Positions 16,470-25,141 of a stretch of 64,000 nucleotides of DNA are shown here, one piece after another. Below the pieces are notes generated by a model. The model was not told the origin of the DNA, did no database searches, and saw only the letters and a program-made list of their open reading frames with translations. Numbering within the stretch: position 1 is the stretch's first letter; every line of letters begins with the position of its first letter. The translations under genes and the position numbers were made by a program. The stretch lies in the NCBI GenBank assembly GCA_902493385.1, contig CABUPO010000003.1:124001-188000 (forward strand), written 5' to 3'. This DNA is from an uncultured Lachnospiraceae bacterium (GTDB lineage Bacteria > Bacillota > Clostridia > Lachnospirales > Lachnospiraceae).

Positions 16470-19198
16470 TTTTTAATGCGGACAGTTTTTTTAAGTCCAC
16501 TCTTCTTTAGAAGCTTCTTATAAGTCTTATTCTTCGACTTAGGAATCTTTATAACGGCTTTTTTATTAATATCCTTAAATGCGTTCTTGCCTATTTTTTT
16601 AATTTTAACGCTTTTAATTGTAACTTTCTTAAGCCTGCTGCATCCTGCAAACGCATTTTTAGCTATAACCTGAACATTCTTTCCAATTACTACAGACCTC
16701 AGGTTTTTGCAGTTTTTAAATGCGGACGCGCTAATACCAGTCACCTTGTACGATACTCCGTTTATGGTAACTGCCGCCGCCATTTTTAAAGACGCTGCAT
16801 TGTTATTGACTGTATTTATTAATACGGCGTTGTTATCAACAATATTATATTCAAAGTTACCTACAGTATAACCTTCTGTATCGGTGTTTCCGTTACCGCC
16901 TGATTGCAAACCAGTAATTTGTCCGGGCTCAGACGATGCAGACGGTACATCAGGGGTATTCTGCTGTGCAGGAGTATCCGGTGTAACCGTAGGTGCGGCA
17001 GTAGGATTAGAAGGCTCCTTAGTTGGTGTGGCTGTAGGCTCAGGAGTAGGCTCATTCCAATCCCACCAGCCGCCTCCACCCCAAGGATTCTTTGTAGGCG
17101 CAGGAGTTGCCGTAGGTACCGGCGACGCTGAAGGTACTGGTATATTGCCTTGTCCGTCTTTATATACAGCCTGTACTGTGGCGTTTCCCGAAGTAAGTGT
17201 AATAGCTGCGCTGGCTGATTGGTCATCTGATACCGAAGCCCCCGTTACATTCCAGTGGTCAAATGTATATCCTTCAACTGTGCGTGCGCTTACTTTGACA
17301 GGATAATTCTTATAATACACGGCATTCCATGTTGATGAAATATCAGGCACGACAGAATTTACCTTTATATAGTCTGAGCCGCTTATATTAGCAGATACAT
17401 TTACATTAACCCTTGCTGATGATTTAAGGGCGCTTATATTGTCTTCAAGCATCTCAAATACATAGTCTTCTCTGTCTCTTAAGAAATTCTTCATAGTTCT
17501 TACGCCGGAAGACACATTGCCGACATTCCATCTTACACTGTTCTTTGACATAAGAGGTGTATAAATTTCGGCAAATTCGTCAATAGCCTTAGACGCACGC
17601 TCATATTCAAAATTCCAGTTTCTTATATCGAGTATTGCGTTTGTAAGCCTTTCCTGAAAATCAGTATTCTTTATAAGAGCACGAAATACAGGGTCGCCGT
17701 TATAATTATTATCCGCACCGATTGCATGGTTCTTTATTGAATCGTATCTTGCGCCTGCTTCATTGGAATTATATATTCCCATCGACCATTCCGTATCATA
17801 CAGCATATATCTCCATCTGCCGTCCGCATACGGATTAGAGGCGCTTTCTGCCGACGTGTCGGCGACCTTCCAAAACTGAATATTATTATGCGGAGTATCT
17901 TCATTGCATCCGCTCCACCAGTCGTTGTTATTTATGTACAGCTCCGCAGCATAATAATCAACATAGCTGTCAATATCAACCATATCCTGAAACTTCTGAT
18001 AATTAGCTGCCTGCGTCATATCAAGACTGCCGAGCGCCATAAGGTCCGCAAGCTCTTTTCCATCAGGGTCAAGCGCCTCTCCCTCGTCAATCTCAAGGTC
18101 CTTATATACAATTACGTTATTATTGTCTACTCCAAATTTTTCTTCAAGATATTTGTCGCTGTACTTTTCTGTCAGGTTATATAAACCCCAGTATTCTCCG
18201 TTCAAATATAGCATACACGGTCTTGAATATTGTGTTGTAAAATTCTTATCCGTAAGCATGCTCTGTATAAATATATCCTGAAATTTGGTTATATCGACAT
18301 CATTGCCTCCATTTCTAAGCATTACGTTAGCATACTTGGTTATCGGAACACTTTCTTCAGACTTGTCCGAATATATCGTATTGGAGCCTGGAATAAGCTC
18401 ATAACCTTTAAGATTCTTGGTTCCGTAATCATAATCTGCCCTGAAATATATGTTAAAGCTCTTCTGCTGATTACGTCTGGAATAACCTCCGTGTATTCGT
18501 ATGCCGACTCCCTGAGAGATATCGGCTGTATTATCTCCGTTAAAAAATTCCATATATGCCGGACGCTCCCAGTCTCTGCCCTTCTGCATGAAATTAGCGT
18601 CTTTAATATCATAGCTGTTATAATAATTGTCTCCAAGCACATATATGCCGTTACTGCCATCCAGCAGATTGGCCGAATCCGTCACGATAGACATTACCGC
18701 ACATCCGTTATATGAGGACTTAATATTATTGCCAACGAAATAAGTTCTTGTCGATATCTGAGACGCTTCTCCTGTAGCGTCTGATACAGCTACAGCCCTT
18801 ATAACCGAAGCGCGGTCCAGTTCAGACTCGGACGGCACGTTTGCATATCCGCTGTCAGTATATTTCCCCGAATTAGATGAGCTGGAAAGAACCATTTTGG
18901 TATTCTTCTTATTCGCTATACTTATTGCGCCGCTGTATTTCTTAGTATTCGTACTGCCTGGAACCGGATTGCTGCAGTCTGTAGTATAATATACCGTATA
19001 ACCTGACGGTGCGGCAAGCGTAAGCGAAAAAGACTGGCTGTAATAGCCGGATTCTTTTGAAAATGTAACCAGCTGGCCTTCACCGGCCGCACTTGCCCTG
19101 CGCATTGTAAGCCCGCTCACATTCTGCAGTGTTACAATCATAACAAAGCAAAGAAGCCATGCTGTAATCTGTTTAGTAAACCTGATTTTTCTGTGCAT
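16466..19198 (-). CDS. Secreted CotH kinase family protein with InlB-type repeat and leucine-rich repeats
   Basis: 910 residues from ATG 19196-19198 (AAGGGG 8-9 nt upstream). Signal peptide to about residue 37; a chitobiase-C-like module (about 45-150: SYYSQSF-type strand, YTVYYTTDCSNPVPG); CotH domain (about 165-590) with RIHGGYSRRNQQKSFNIYF, NGEYWGLYNLTEKYSDKYL and YMLYDTEWSMG; a B-repeat-like module (about 622-682, EGYTFDHWNVTG); a P/T/E linker (about 690-775); and BspA-type leucine-rich repeats (about 800-890: ITGISASAFKNCKNLRSVVI) with a lysine-rich end. CotH proteins of Bacillus spores are protein kinases; clostridial secreted versions often accompany polysaccharide-degrading systems. 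Kinase activity here is inferred. Probably surface-bound. Confidence 0.85.
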   Translation of the reverse strand: MHRKIRFTKQITAWLLCFVMIVTLQNVSGLTMRRASAAGEGQLVTFSKESGYYSQSFSLTLAAPSGYTVYYTTDCSNPVPGSTNTKKYSGAISIANKKNTKMVLSSSSNSGKYTDSGYANVPSESELDRASVIRAVAVSDATGEASQISTRTYFVGNNIKSSYNGCAVMSIVTDSANLLDGSNGIYVLGDNYYNSYDIKDANFMQKGRDWERPAYMEFFNGDNTADISQGVGIRIHGGYSRRNQQKSFNIYFRADYDYGTKNLKGYELIPGSNTIYSDKSEESVPITKYANVMLRNGGNDVDITKFQDIFIQSMLTDKNFTTQYSRPCMLYLNGEYWGLYNLTEKYSDKYLEEKFGVDNNNVIVYKDLEIDEGEALDPDGKELADLMALGSLDMTQAANYQKFQDMVDIDSYVDYYAAELYINNNDWWSGCNEDTPHNNIQFWKVADTSAESASNPYADGRWRYMLYDTEWSMGIYNSNEAGARYDSIKNHAIGADNNYNGDPVFRALIKNTDFQERLTNAILDIRNWNFEYERASKAIDEFAEIYTPLMSKNSVRWNVGNVSSGVRTMKNFLRDREDYVFEMLEDNISALKSSARVNVNVSANISGSDYIKVNSVVPDISSTWNAVYYKNYPVKVSARTVEGYTFDHWNVTGASVSDDQSASAAITLTSGNATVQAVYKDGQGNIPVPSASPVPTATPAPTKNPWGGGGWWDWNEPTPEPTATPTKEPSNPTAAPTVTPDTPAQQNTPDVPSASSEPGQITGLQSGGNGNTDTEGYTVGNFEYNIVDNNAVLINTVNNNAASLKMAAAVTINGVSYKVTGISASAFKNCKNLRSVVIGKNVQVIAKNAFAGCSRLKKVTIKSVKIKKIGKNAFKDINKKAVIKIPKSKNKTYKKLLKKSGLKKTVRIKN

Positions 19199-19232
19199 AA
19201 TATACACCCCTTTTTAAGCGTAACATCAGCTG

Positions 19233-19967
19233 CTATAAAAGACCTTCCGCATTATGATAAACTTCCTGTACATCATCATCTTCATCAAGAAGATCTATTA
19301 TTCTATTCATCATCTTAAGATCATTTTCATCTGTAAGATTAACATAGGTCTGAGGAATCATCGTAACCTCTGCCTGAACCATTGTAATACCTTCATTTTC
19401 AAGAGCCTCTCTTACTGCGCTGAAATCTGCCGGAGCCGTAAGAATCTCAAAGCTGTCGTCCTCTTCGTTAAAATCTTCCGCACCAGCATCCAAAGCCAGC
19501 ATCATAAGGTCATCTGCTTCGGCGTCGCATTCCTCACGGTCAATAATAATCTGTCCTCTTTCGTCAAACATATAAGAGACACAGCCTGTCGTTCCTACAT
19601 TGCCGCCGCCCTTTGTAAAGGCGTTACGTACGTTTGAGGCCGTTCTGTTCTTATTGTCTGTAAGAGTTCTTACAATAATTGCTGTTCCATTCGGTCCATA
19701 GCCTTCATATGTAATATTCTCATAATTGGCTGCGTTGCCGTCTCCGGCTGCTTTTTTAATACCGCGCTCTATAGTATCGTTTGGCATATTATTGGCCTTC
19801 GCCTTGGCAATAACATCACGAAGCTTACTGTTATTAGCAGGGTCTGCCCCGCCTTCCTTTACGGCTACCGCAATTTCCCTTCCGATAATTGTAAATATCT
19901 TTCCTTTTTTTGCATCATTCTTCTCTTTCTTATGCTTAATATTAGCAAATTTTGAATGTCCTGACAT
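19233..19967 (-). CDS. yebC: YebC/PmpR (TACO1) family protein
   Basis: 244 residues, full length: MSGHSKFANIKHKKEKNDAK, KGKIFTIIGREIAVAVKEGG, YEGYGPNGTAIIVRTLTDNK and a C-terminal LDEDDDVQEVYHN. Widely annotated as a transcriptional regulator; the family, including mitochondrial TACO1, is now linked to translation, relieving ribosome stalls at proline-rich stretches. GGAGGAAGA precedes the ATG. It sits between argR (36 bp upstream) and the CotH gene, whose long P-rich linker may be a coincidence. Confidence 0.94.
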   Translation of the reverse strand: MSGHSKFANIKHKKEKNDAKKGKIFTIIGREIAVAVKEGGADPANNSKLRDVIAKAKANNMPNDTIERGIKKAAGDGNAANYENITYEGYGPNGTAIIVRTLTDNKNRTASNVRNAFTKGGGNVGTTGCVSYMFDERGQIIIDREECDAEADDLMMLALDAGAEDFNEEDDSFEILTAPADFSAVREALENEGITMVQAEVTMIPQTYVNLTDENDLKMMNRIIDLLDEDDDVQEVYHNAEGLL

Positions 19968-20002
19968 TGTTCTTCCTCCAATTATACATAATTAAATTAA
20001 TT

Positions 20003-20473
20003 TTAACATGATATAAAATAATTATCAATATGCTCTGACAACTCTTTAATAACTCCGTCAATCAAATCTGTCTTTCTTACTGCACACATAATTGTATCGT
20101 CTCCGGCTATACTCCCTGCAATCTCAGGGATATTAAGCGCGTCTATCGCAGCGGCCACTGCCATTGCCATACCGGAGACAGTCTTTATTACAAGAATATT
20201 TTCTGCCTTATCCACTGAAACAACAGCATCTTTAAGGGCGTGAATATATTTTCTGTCAATAACAGGATTTTTACCATGACCGGAGACAGAATATTTCTGC
20301 TTACCGTCTATGCCTGCGACCTTAACAAGACCCAGCTCCCTTATATCCCTTGATACCGTTGCCTGCGTAACGTCATAACCGCTTTCACGCAGATAACCCG
20401 CAAGCTCTTCCTGTGTCTCTATGTTATATACTGTAATCAGCTCAACTATTCTGTTATGTCTGTCTGTTTTCAT
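20003..20473 (-). CDS. argR: Arginine repressor
   Basis: 156 residues. N-terminal winged-helix domain (RHNRIVELITVYNIETQEEL, DVTQATVSRDIRELGLVKV) and C-terminal arginine-binding oligomerisation domain with the GSIAGDDTIMCAVR signature containing the paired aspartates that bind arginine. Represses arginine biosynthesis and/or activates catabolism as a hexamer. Last gene of the nusB-to-argR run; 11 bp after nadK. GGGAG 7 nt upstream of the ATG. Confidence 0.96.
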   Translation of the reverse strand: MKTDRHNRIVELITVYNIETQEELAGYLRESGYDVTQATVSRDIRELGLVKVAGIDGKQKYSVSGHGKNPVIDRKYIHALKDAVVSVDKAENILVIKTVSGMAMAVAAAIDALNIPEIAGSIAGDDTIMCAVRKTDLIDGVIKELSEHIDNYFISC

Positions 20474-20484
20474 ATATATCTCCC

Positions 20485-21339
20485 TTAATTAAGCTTACTT
20501 CTTACCCTTCTGTAAAAGTTGGTTTCTTCCTTTAAAATAATCTTAGTATAGCATTCTGATTTTTTAACCAGAACCTCTTCGCCCGTAACAATATCCGCAA
20601 CACACCGTCCGTCTGATACGACAATTGCAGAATCCATATCTGAATTTTTACCTTTTGTAAGCTTAATAGACACCGAATCATTGCCGCTTATTACAAAGCT
20701 CCTGTCATTAAGCGAATGCGGACATATAGGCGTAACGCATATGGATTCTATCTGCGGCGACATTACAGGTCCTCCCGCCGACAGATTATAACCAGTAGAG
20801 CCGGTAGGGGTTGAGACTATAATTCCGTCTGCCAGAAACGAATCTAAAAGCACGTCGTTTACATATACTTCACATCCTATAAGCTTCCCTATATCATGTT
20901 TATTTACAACAAAATCATTAAGCGCCATGCACGTATAAATATCTTTTCCTGTCCTGATGCTCCCGTCAAGCATCATTCTTTTTTCTATGCGGTAATCATC
21001 CTCTATAAGCCTGTCAATATCGCTCCACATATTATCGGGATCAGATTCCGTAAGATAACCAAGACCTCCGAGATTAATTCCGAATATCGGAATATCACTT
21101 GCCGCAATATCATGCGCCGCCTGAATCATAGTACCGTCGCCTCCAAGCACTATAACACATTCCGTATCCTCCATAATACTGCCGCAGTCAGTATAATAAA
21201 TGTGATTATTTTTCTCATGCATACGGTTCTCAATAATATCGCAGCGCAGCCCTTTGCCTGAAATATACCGGGAAATCTGTTCTGCACAAATACATGCATT
21301 ATTCTTATCCGTATTAACTACAACGCAGAATTTTTTCAT
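20485..21339 (-). CDS. nadK: NAD kinase
   Basis: 284 residues. Phosphorylates NAD to NADP in the cytoplasm, supplying reductant for biosynthesis including the dxs pathway nearby. GGDGTMIQAAHDIA (catalytic aspartate of the GGDG motif), INLGGLGYLTE, and the NAD-binding TPTGSTGYNLSAGGP are intact. AGGAGG precedes the ATG. The order tlyA-nadK-argR is conserved in Clostridia and Bacilli. Confidence 0.96.
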   Translation of the reverse strand: MKKFCVVVNTDKNNACICAEQISRYISGKGLRCDIIENRMHEKNNHIYYTDCGSIMEDTECVIVLGGDGTMIQAAHDIAASDIPIFGINLGGLGYLTESDPDNMWSDIDRLIEDDYRIEKRMMLDGSIRTGKDIYTCMALNDFVVNKHDIGKLIGCEVYVNDVLLDSFLADGIIVSTPTGSTGYNLSAGGPVMSPQIESICVTPICPHSLNDRSFVISGNDSVSIKLTKGKNSDMDSAIVVSDGRCVADIVTGEEVLVKKSECYTKIILKEETNFYRRVRSKLN

Positions 21340-21349
21340 GTAAAACCTC

Positions 21350-22153
21350 CTAAAGTGCAGAATTAGCTTTATCTACAATTTCACTGGCTGTCTTAATCCA
21401 GTAATCCGTATCACCTGCTTCATCGCTTTTTTTCATGTAAATAAGATATTCTATATTGCCCTCCGGCCCTCTTACAGGCGAATATTCAAGTCCGAGTATA
21501 TGAAACCCAAGTCCATCCACATAATTTATAATATCTGCCACAACCTCAAGGTGCACTGTCTTATCCCTGACAACTCCTTTTTTTCCGACTTTTTCACGTC
21601 CTGCCTCAAACTGCGGTTTTATAAGACATACTATCGTACTGCCTTCATGCATAAGCCTATAGACCGGTAAAAGCACCTTTTTCAGCGATATAAACGCGAC
21701 GTCAATCGATACAAAATCTGCTTTTTCATCTATATCGTCCTCCGTAACATAACGTATATTGGTCTTTTCCATGCACACAACGCGTTCATCCTGACGGAGG
21801 CTGTATGCAAGCTGGTTAGTTCCAACGTCTATTGCATATACTTTCTGCGCTCCGTTTTGAAGCATACAATCGGTAAATCCCCCTGTCGAAGCCCCGACGT
21901 CCATACATATTTTCCCTTCTATATCAGGCTTCCATACTTCTACAGCCTTTTCAAGCTTTAATCCGCCCCGGCTGACATATTTTAATTTTTTACCTTTTAT
22001 TTCAATAGCATCGCCGGCGTTTATTAATGTGCCCGCTTTATCCTCACGCTGTCCTTTGACATAAACATTTCCCGCCATTATAAGAGCTTTTGCCTTTTCT
22101 CTCGAAGGTGCAAGTCCTTTGCTAACCAAAACAACGTCAAGCCTCTCCTTCAT
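21350..22153 (-). CDS. tlyA: TlyA family rRNA (cytidine-2'-O)-methyltransferase
   Basis: 267 residues. N-terminal S4 RNA-binding domain (RLDVVLVSKGLAPSREKAKA) and a FtsJ-type SAM-dependent methyltransferase domain (CMDVGASTGGFTDCMLQNGA, VYAIDVGTNQL). In actinobacteria TlyA 2'-O-methylates 16S and 23S rRNA; the clostridial homologue is presumed similar, and the haemolysin name is historical. Its ATG lies 17 bp inside the 3' end of dxs, a common overlap. Confidence 0.93.
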   Translation of the reverse strand: MKERLDVVLVSKGLAPSREKAKALIMAGNVYVKGQREDKAGTLINAGDAIEIKGKKLKYVSRGGLKLEKAVEVWKPDIEGKICMDVGASTGGFTDCMLQNGAQKVYAIDVGTNQLAYSLRQDERVVCMEKTNIRYVTEDDIDEKADFVSIDVAFISLKKVLLPVYRLMHEGSTIVCLIKPQFEAGREKVGKKGVVRDKTVHLEVVADIINYVDGLGFHILGLEYSPVRGPEGNIEYLIYMKKSDEAGDTDYWIKTASEIVDKANSAL

Positions 22154-24023
22154 AAAGCATTCTCCTTATCCTTCCTGCTATGCCTTCTGCATCTATTCCG
22201 TATTTCTCTTTTAATATGTCAGGCGCGCCGTGCTCAATATATGAATCCGGCAGATGTATTGGCATACATTTTACATTATTAAAGCCGCTCCATTGCAAAT
22301 GCGCCGCAATATGCTCTGAAATTCCTCCTGACATAACGTTTTCTTCAAGAGTTACTATTATATCATGCGTCCTCGCAATCTCGTCTATCAGCTCATAATC
22401 AAGAGGCTTTGCAAATCTAAGATTAATAATCGTCGCAGAAACATTATCATTCAAAAGCTCATAATATACGCTTTCAGCAACGCTTACCATGCTGCCGAAA
22501 GCCAAAAGCGCAAGCTTTGACCCATGATGTATTACCTCGGCCTTTCCGTACTCAATCTTCTCATTATACCCAAAAAGACCTGTATACGCCTCGCCGCGCG
22601 GATATCTTATTGCAATGGGTCCGTCATAATCCAATAATGCATAGCTAAGCATACTTTCAAGCTCATTTACATTTTTGGGAGCCATAACTGTAAGATTCGG
22701 TATGCTTGTAAGGTAAGATATATCAAATATACCCTGATGTGTTTCTCCGTCGTTTCCTACTATGCCTCCTCTGTCCACAGCAAAGACAACATGCATTCCT
22801 CCAATACATACATCCTGTATAATCTGATCGTACGAGCGCTGTAAAAATGTTGAATATATTGCAACAACAGGCTTCATACCGTCTGCTGCAAGCGCGCCGG
22901 CAAATGTTACCGCATGCTCCTCCGCTATTCCCACATCAAAAAATCTATCCTTAAATTCATCCGCAAATTCCGTAAGACCAGTTCCCTGAGGCATTGCCGC
23001 ACATACCGCAGTTATTTTGTCGTCATTTTCTGCAAGCTCGCAGAGCTTTGTCCCAAATACTTTTGTATATGTTATTCCGTCAGTTTTTTTCTTCTGTAAT
23101 TCGCCTGTTTTTATATCAAACGGTTCAATTCCATGAAAATATGACGGATTATTCTCGGCAATCCTGTATCCTTTGCCCTTTTTAGTCTTAACGTGTACAA
23201 TAACAGGCGCGTTAAGCCTTAACGCGTCTCTGAACGTATTAACAAGCTCGTCGACATTATGACCGTCGACAGGACCTATATAAGTAAGGCCCATATCTTC
23301 AAAAATCATTCCCGGAATCATAAGATGCTTTAATGAACTTTTCGACCTTTTTACTTTCTCCACAACGGCATTGCCTATACCAGGTATATTTTTGATAGCG
23401 TCTTTTGTATTCTCTTTTAGCTGTATATATCTGTTATCGGTACGAAGCTTTGTCAGATAGCTTGACATTCCTCCGACATTTCTTGAAATAGACATATTGT
23501 TATCATTAAGTACAATAACTATATTAGATTTAACCGATGCCGCGTTATTAAGCGCCTCATAAAATAACCCCCCGGTCATTGAGCCGTCGCCTATAACGGC
23601 AAACACTTTATTGTCCTTGCCCTGTATCTGTCTTGACATTGCATATCCTAAGGCTGCAGATAATGAGGTTGATGCATGACCAGAGTTAACTGCGTCTGTT
23701 TCGCTTTCATTAATTCTCGTAAAGCCGCTTATTCCTCCAAACTGCCTTATTGTACCAAGCCTGTCACGTCTCCCTGTAAGAATTTTATGGACATAAGACT
23801 GATGACCGACGTCCCATATAAGCTTGTCCTCAGGGAAATCCATACACAGATGAATAGCCATTGTAAGTTCAACAACTCCAAGGTTAGACGCAAGATGCCC
23901 TCCGGTATTACTCACATTTCTAATCAGACATTCACGAATCTCCTTAGCAAGCTTCTTGTATTCACTGCGTTCGATATTCTTTATATCATTTGGTTCATTA
24001 ATTTTATTGAGTATATCATACAT
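22137..24023 (-). CDS. dxs: 1-deoxy-D-xylulose-5-phosphate synthase
   Basis: 628 residues, full length. Condenses pyruvate and glyceraldehyde 3-phosphate, first step of the MEP isoprenoid pathway. Thiamine-diphosphate motif GDGSMTGGLFYEALNNA..NDNNMSI; HxxS block GHASTSLSAALG; catalytic glutamate in VGIAEEHAVTFAGALAADG; transketolase C-domain with DYDGPIAIRYPRG. Lies 45 bp plus from ispA in the same operon, so precursor synthesis and prenyl chain elongation are co-expressed. Confidence 0.97.
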   Translation of the reverse strand: MYDILNKINEPNDIKNIERSEYKKLAKEIRECLIRNVSNTGGHLASNLGVVELTMAIHLCMDFPEDKLIWDVGHQSYVHKILTGRRDRLGTIRQFGGISGFTRINESETDAVNSGHASTSLSAALGYAMSRQIQGKDNKVFAVIGDGSMTGGLFYEALNNAASVKSNIVIVLNDNNMSISRNVGGMSSYLTKLRTDNRYIQLKENTKDAIKNIPGIGNAVVEKVKRSKSSLKHLMIPGMIFEDMGLTYIGPVDGHNVDELVNTFRDALRLNAPVIVHVKTKKGKGYRIAENNPSYFHGIEPFDIKTGELQKKKTDGITYTKVFGTKLCELAENDDKITAVCAAMPQGTGLTEFADEFKDRFFDVGIAEEHAVTFAGALAADGMKPVVAIYSTFLQRSYDQIIQDVCIGGMHVVFAVDRGGIVGNDGETHQGIFDISYLTSIPNLTVMAPKNVNELESMLSYALLDYDGPIAIRYPRGEAYTGLFGYNEKIEYGKAEVIHHGSKLALLAFGSMVSVAESVYYELLNDNVSATIINLRFAKPLDYELIDEIARTHDIIVTLEENVMSGGISEHIAAHLQWSGFNNVKCMPIHLPDSYIEHGAPDILKEKYGIDAEGIAGRIRRMLYEGEA

Positions 24024-24068
24024 TTTTCATTCCACCTATTATGTATTCCATAGTATATCCGACAGTTA

Positions 24069-24947
24069 TTATTTTTTCCTGTATATCAGCCCGTCAATCA
24101 TTGCGCTTACGATTCTTTTGTCACCTGCAATATTCATTTCCGACAAAATTTTTTCTGCTTCTTTTGAATATTTTTTTACGGCTTCTTTTGCCGCTTCAAG
24201 ACCATAAAATGAAGGATATGTCGTCTTCTCATTTTTCTCGTCGCTGTTCACAGGCTTGCCGAGCGCCTCAGTTGTGCTTGTTATATCAAGTATATCATCC
24301 TGTATCTGGAATGCAATTCCAACTTTTTTTGCAACAGCTTCAAGCTTTGACACATCTTCATCAGATGCTTTCGCAAGTATTCCGCCTATCATAAACGACG
24401 CTTCCAAAAGCGCGGCGGTCTTGCACTCATATATGAACATAAGAGTATCCATGTCAGGAACCTGACCGTTCATTTTAACGTCTACAGCCTGACCGCCTAC
24501 CATTCCGAATATACCGGCTTTTTTTGCAAGCACACTAAGCGCTTTCGCGGCATAATAAGGCTCGTCCGTATATGAAAACACACTGCACGCCGTCTCATAC
24601 GCATAATTAAGCAGAGCGTCTCCTGCAAGTATTCCCATCGCTTCTCCGTATACAACATGGGTAGTTTTCTTTCCGCGCCTGTAATCATCATCATCCATTG
24701 CAGGAAGGTCGTCATGTACAAGCGAATATGTGTGTATCATTTCTATAGCCGCCATAAACGGCTCAATAATTTTACTGTCTTTTCCGCCAAACATAGTATA
24801 TACTTCATACATAAATGAAGGCCTGAGTCTTTTGCCTCCTGCTAAAAGCGAGTATTCCATTGCGTCGGCTATTATACGCTGGTATGTACATTCCTTTGGA
24901 AGATACCCGCATATTACTTTTTCAATATAATCGTTTCTGTTACTCAT
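24069..24947 (-). CDS. ispA: Farnesyl/geranyl diphosphate synthase (polyprenyl synthetase)
   Basis: 292 residues from ATG 24945-24947, chosen because CAGGAG lies 7 nt upstream; an in-frame upstream start would sit before it. First aspartate-rich motif DDLPAMDDDDYRRG, second motif FQIQDDILD. GGKRLRPSF is the substrate-binding block. Makes C15 (possibly C20) prenyl diphosphates for undecaprenyl phosphate, quinones and other isoprenoids. Overlaps the end of xseB by 8 bp. Confidence 0.95.
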   Translation of the reverse strand: MSNRNDYIEKVICGYLPKECTYQRIIADAMEYSLLAGGKRLRPSFMYEVYTMFGGKDSKIIEPFMAAIEMIHTYSLVHDDLPAMDDDDYRRGKKTTHVVYGEAMGILAGDALLNYAYETACSVFSYTDEPYYAAKALSVLAKKAGIFGMVGGQAVDVKMNGQVPDMDTLMFIYECKTAALLEASFMIGGILAKASDEDVSKLEAVAKKVGIAFQIQDDILDITSTTEALGKPVNSDEKNEKTTYPSFYGLEAAKEAVKKYSKEAEKILSEMNIAGDKRIVSAMIDGLIYRKK

Positions 24948-25140
24948 TTTCTGTCTCCTGATTCTTTTCATTGAGTATTATAAGCTGCTTTTCAACTTTA
25001 TCTATCTGTTCATTGCAGCTAAGTACGATACGCATTCCCTCTTCATATGCCTTAAACGAATCTTCAAGCGACAAATCTTCATGTTCCATGCGCTCAATAA
25101 TCTCTTCAAGTTTTTTAAAATCATCTTCAAGCTTTGCCAT
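24940..25140 (-). CDS. xseB: Exodeoxyribonuclease VII small subunit
   Basis: 66 residues from the ATG at 25138-25140 (GGATGG 8 nt upstream): MAKLEDDFKKLEEIIERMEH followed by LSLEDSFKAYEEGMRIVLSC, the standard two-helix XseB fold. Partner of XseA in the nuclease that degrades single-stranded DNA from either end. An in-frame ATG four codons upstream falls inside the Shine-Dalgarno and is less likely. One base separates it from the xseA stop. Confidence 0.93.
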   Translation of the reverse strand: MAKLEDDFKKLEEIIERMEHEDLSLEDSFKAYEEGMRIVLSCNEQIDKVEKQLIILNEKNQETENE

Positions 25141-25141
25141 A

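Noticed and set aside
18230..18715. 161-codon plus-strand ORF
   Set aside because: Antisense to the CotH domain; composition typical of a shadow frame.
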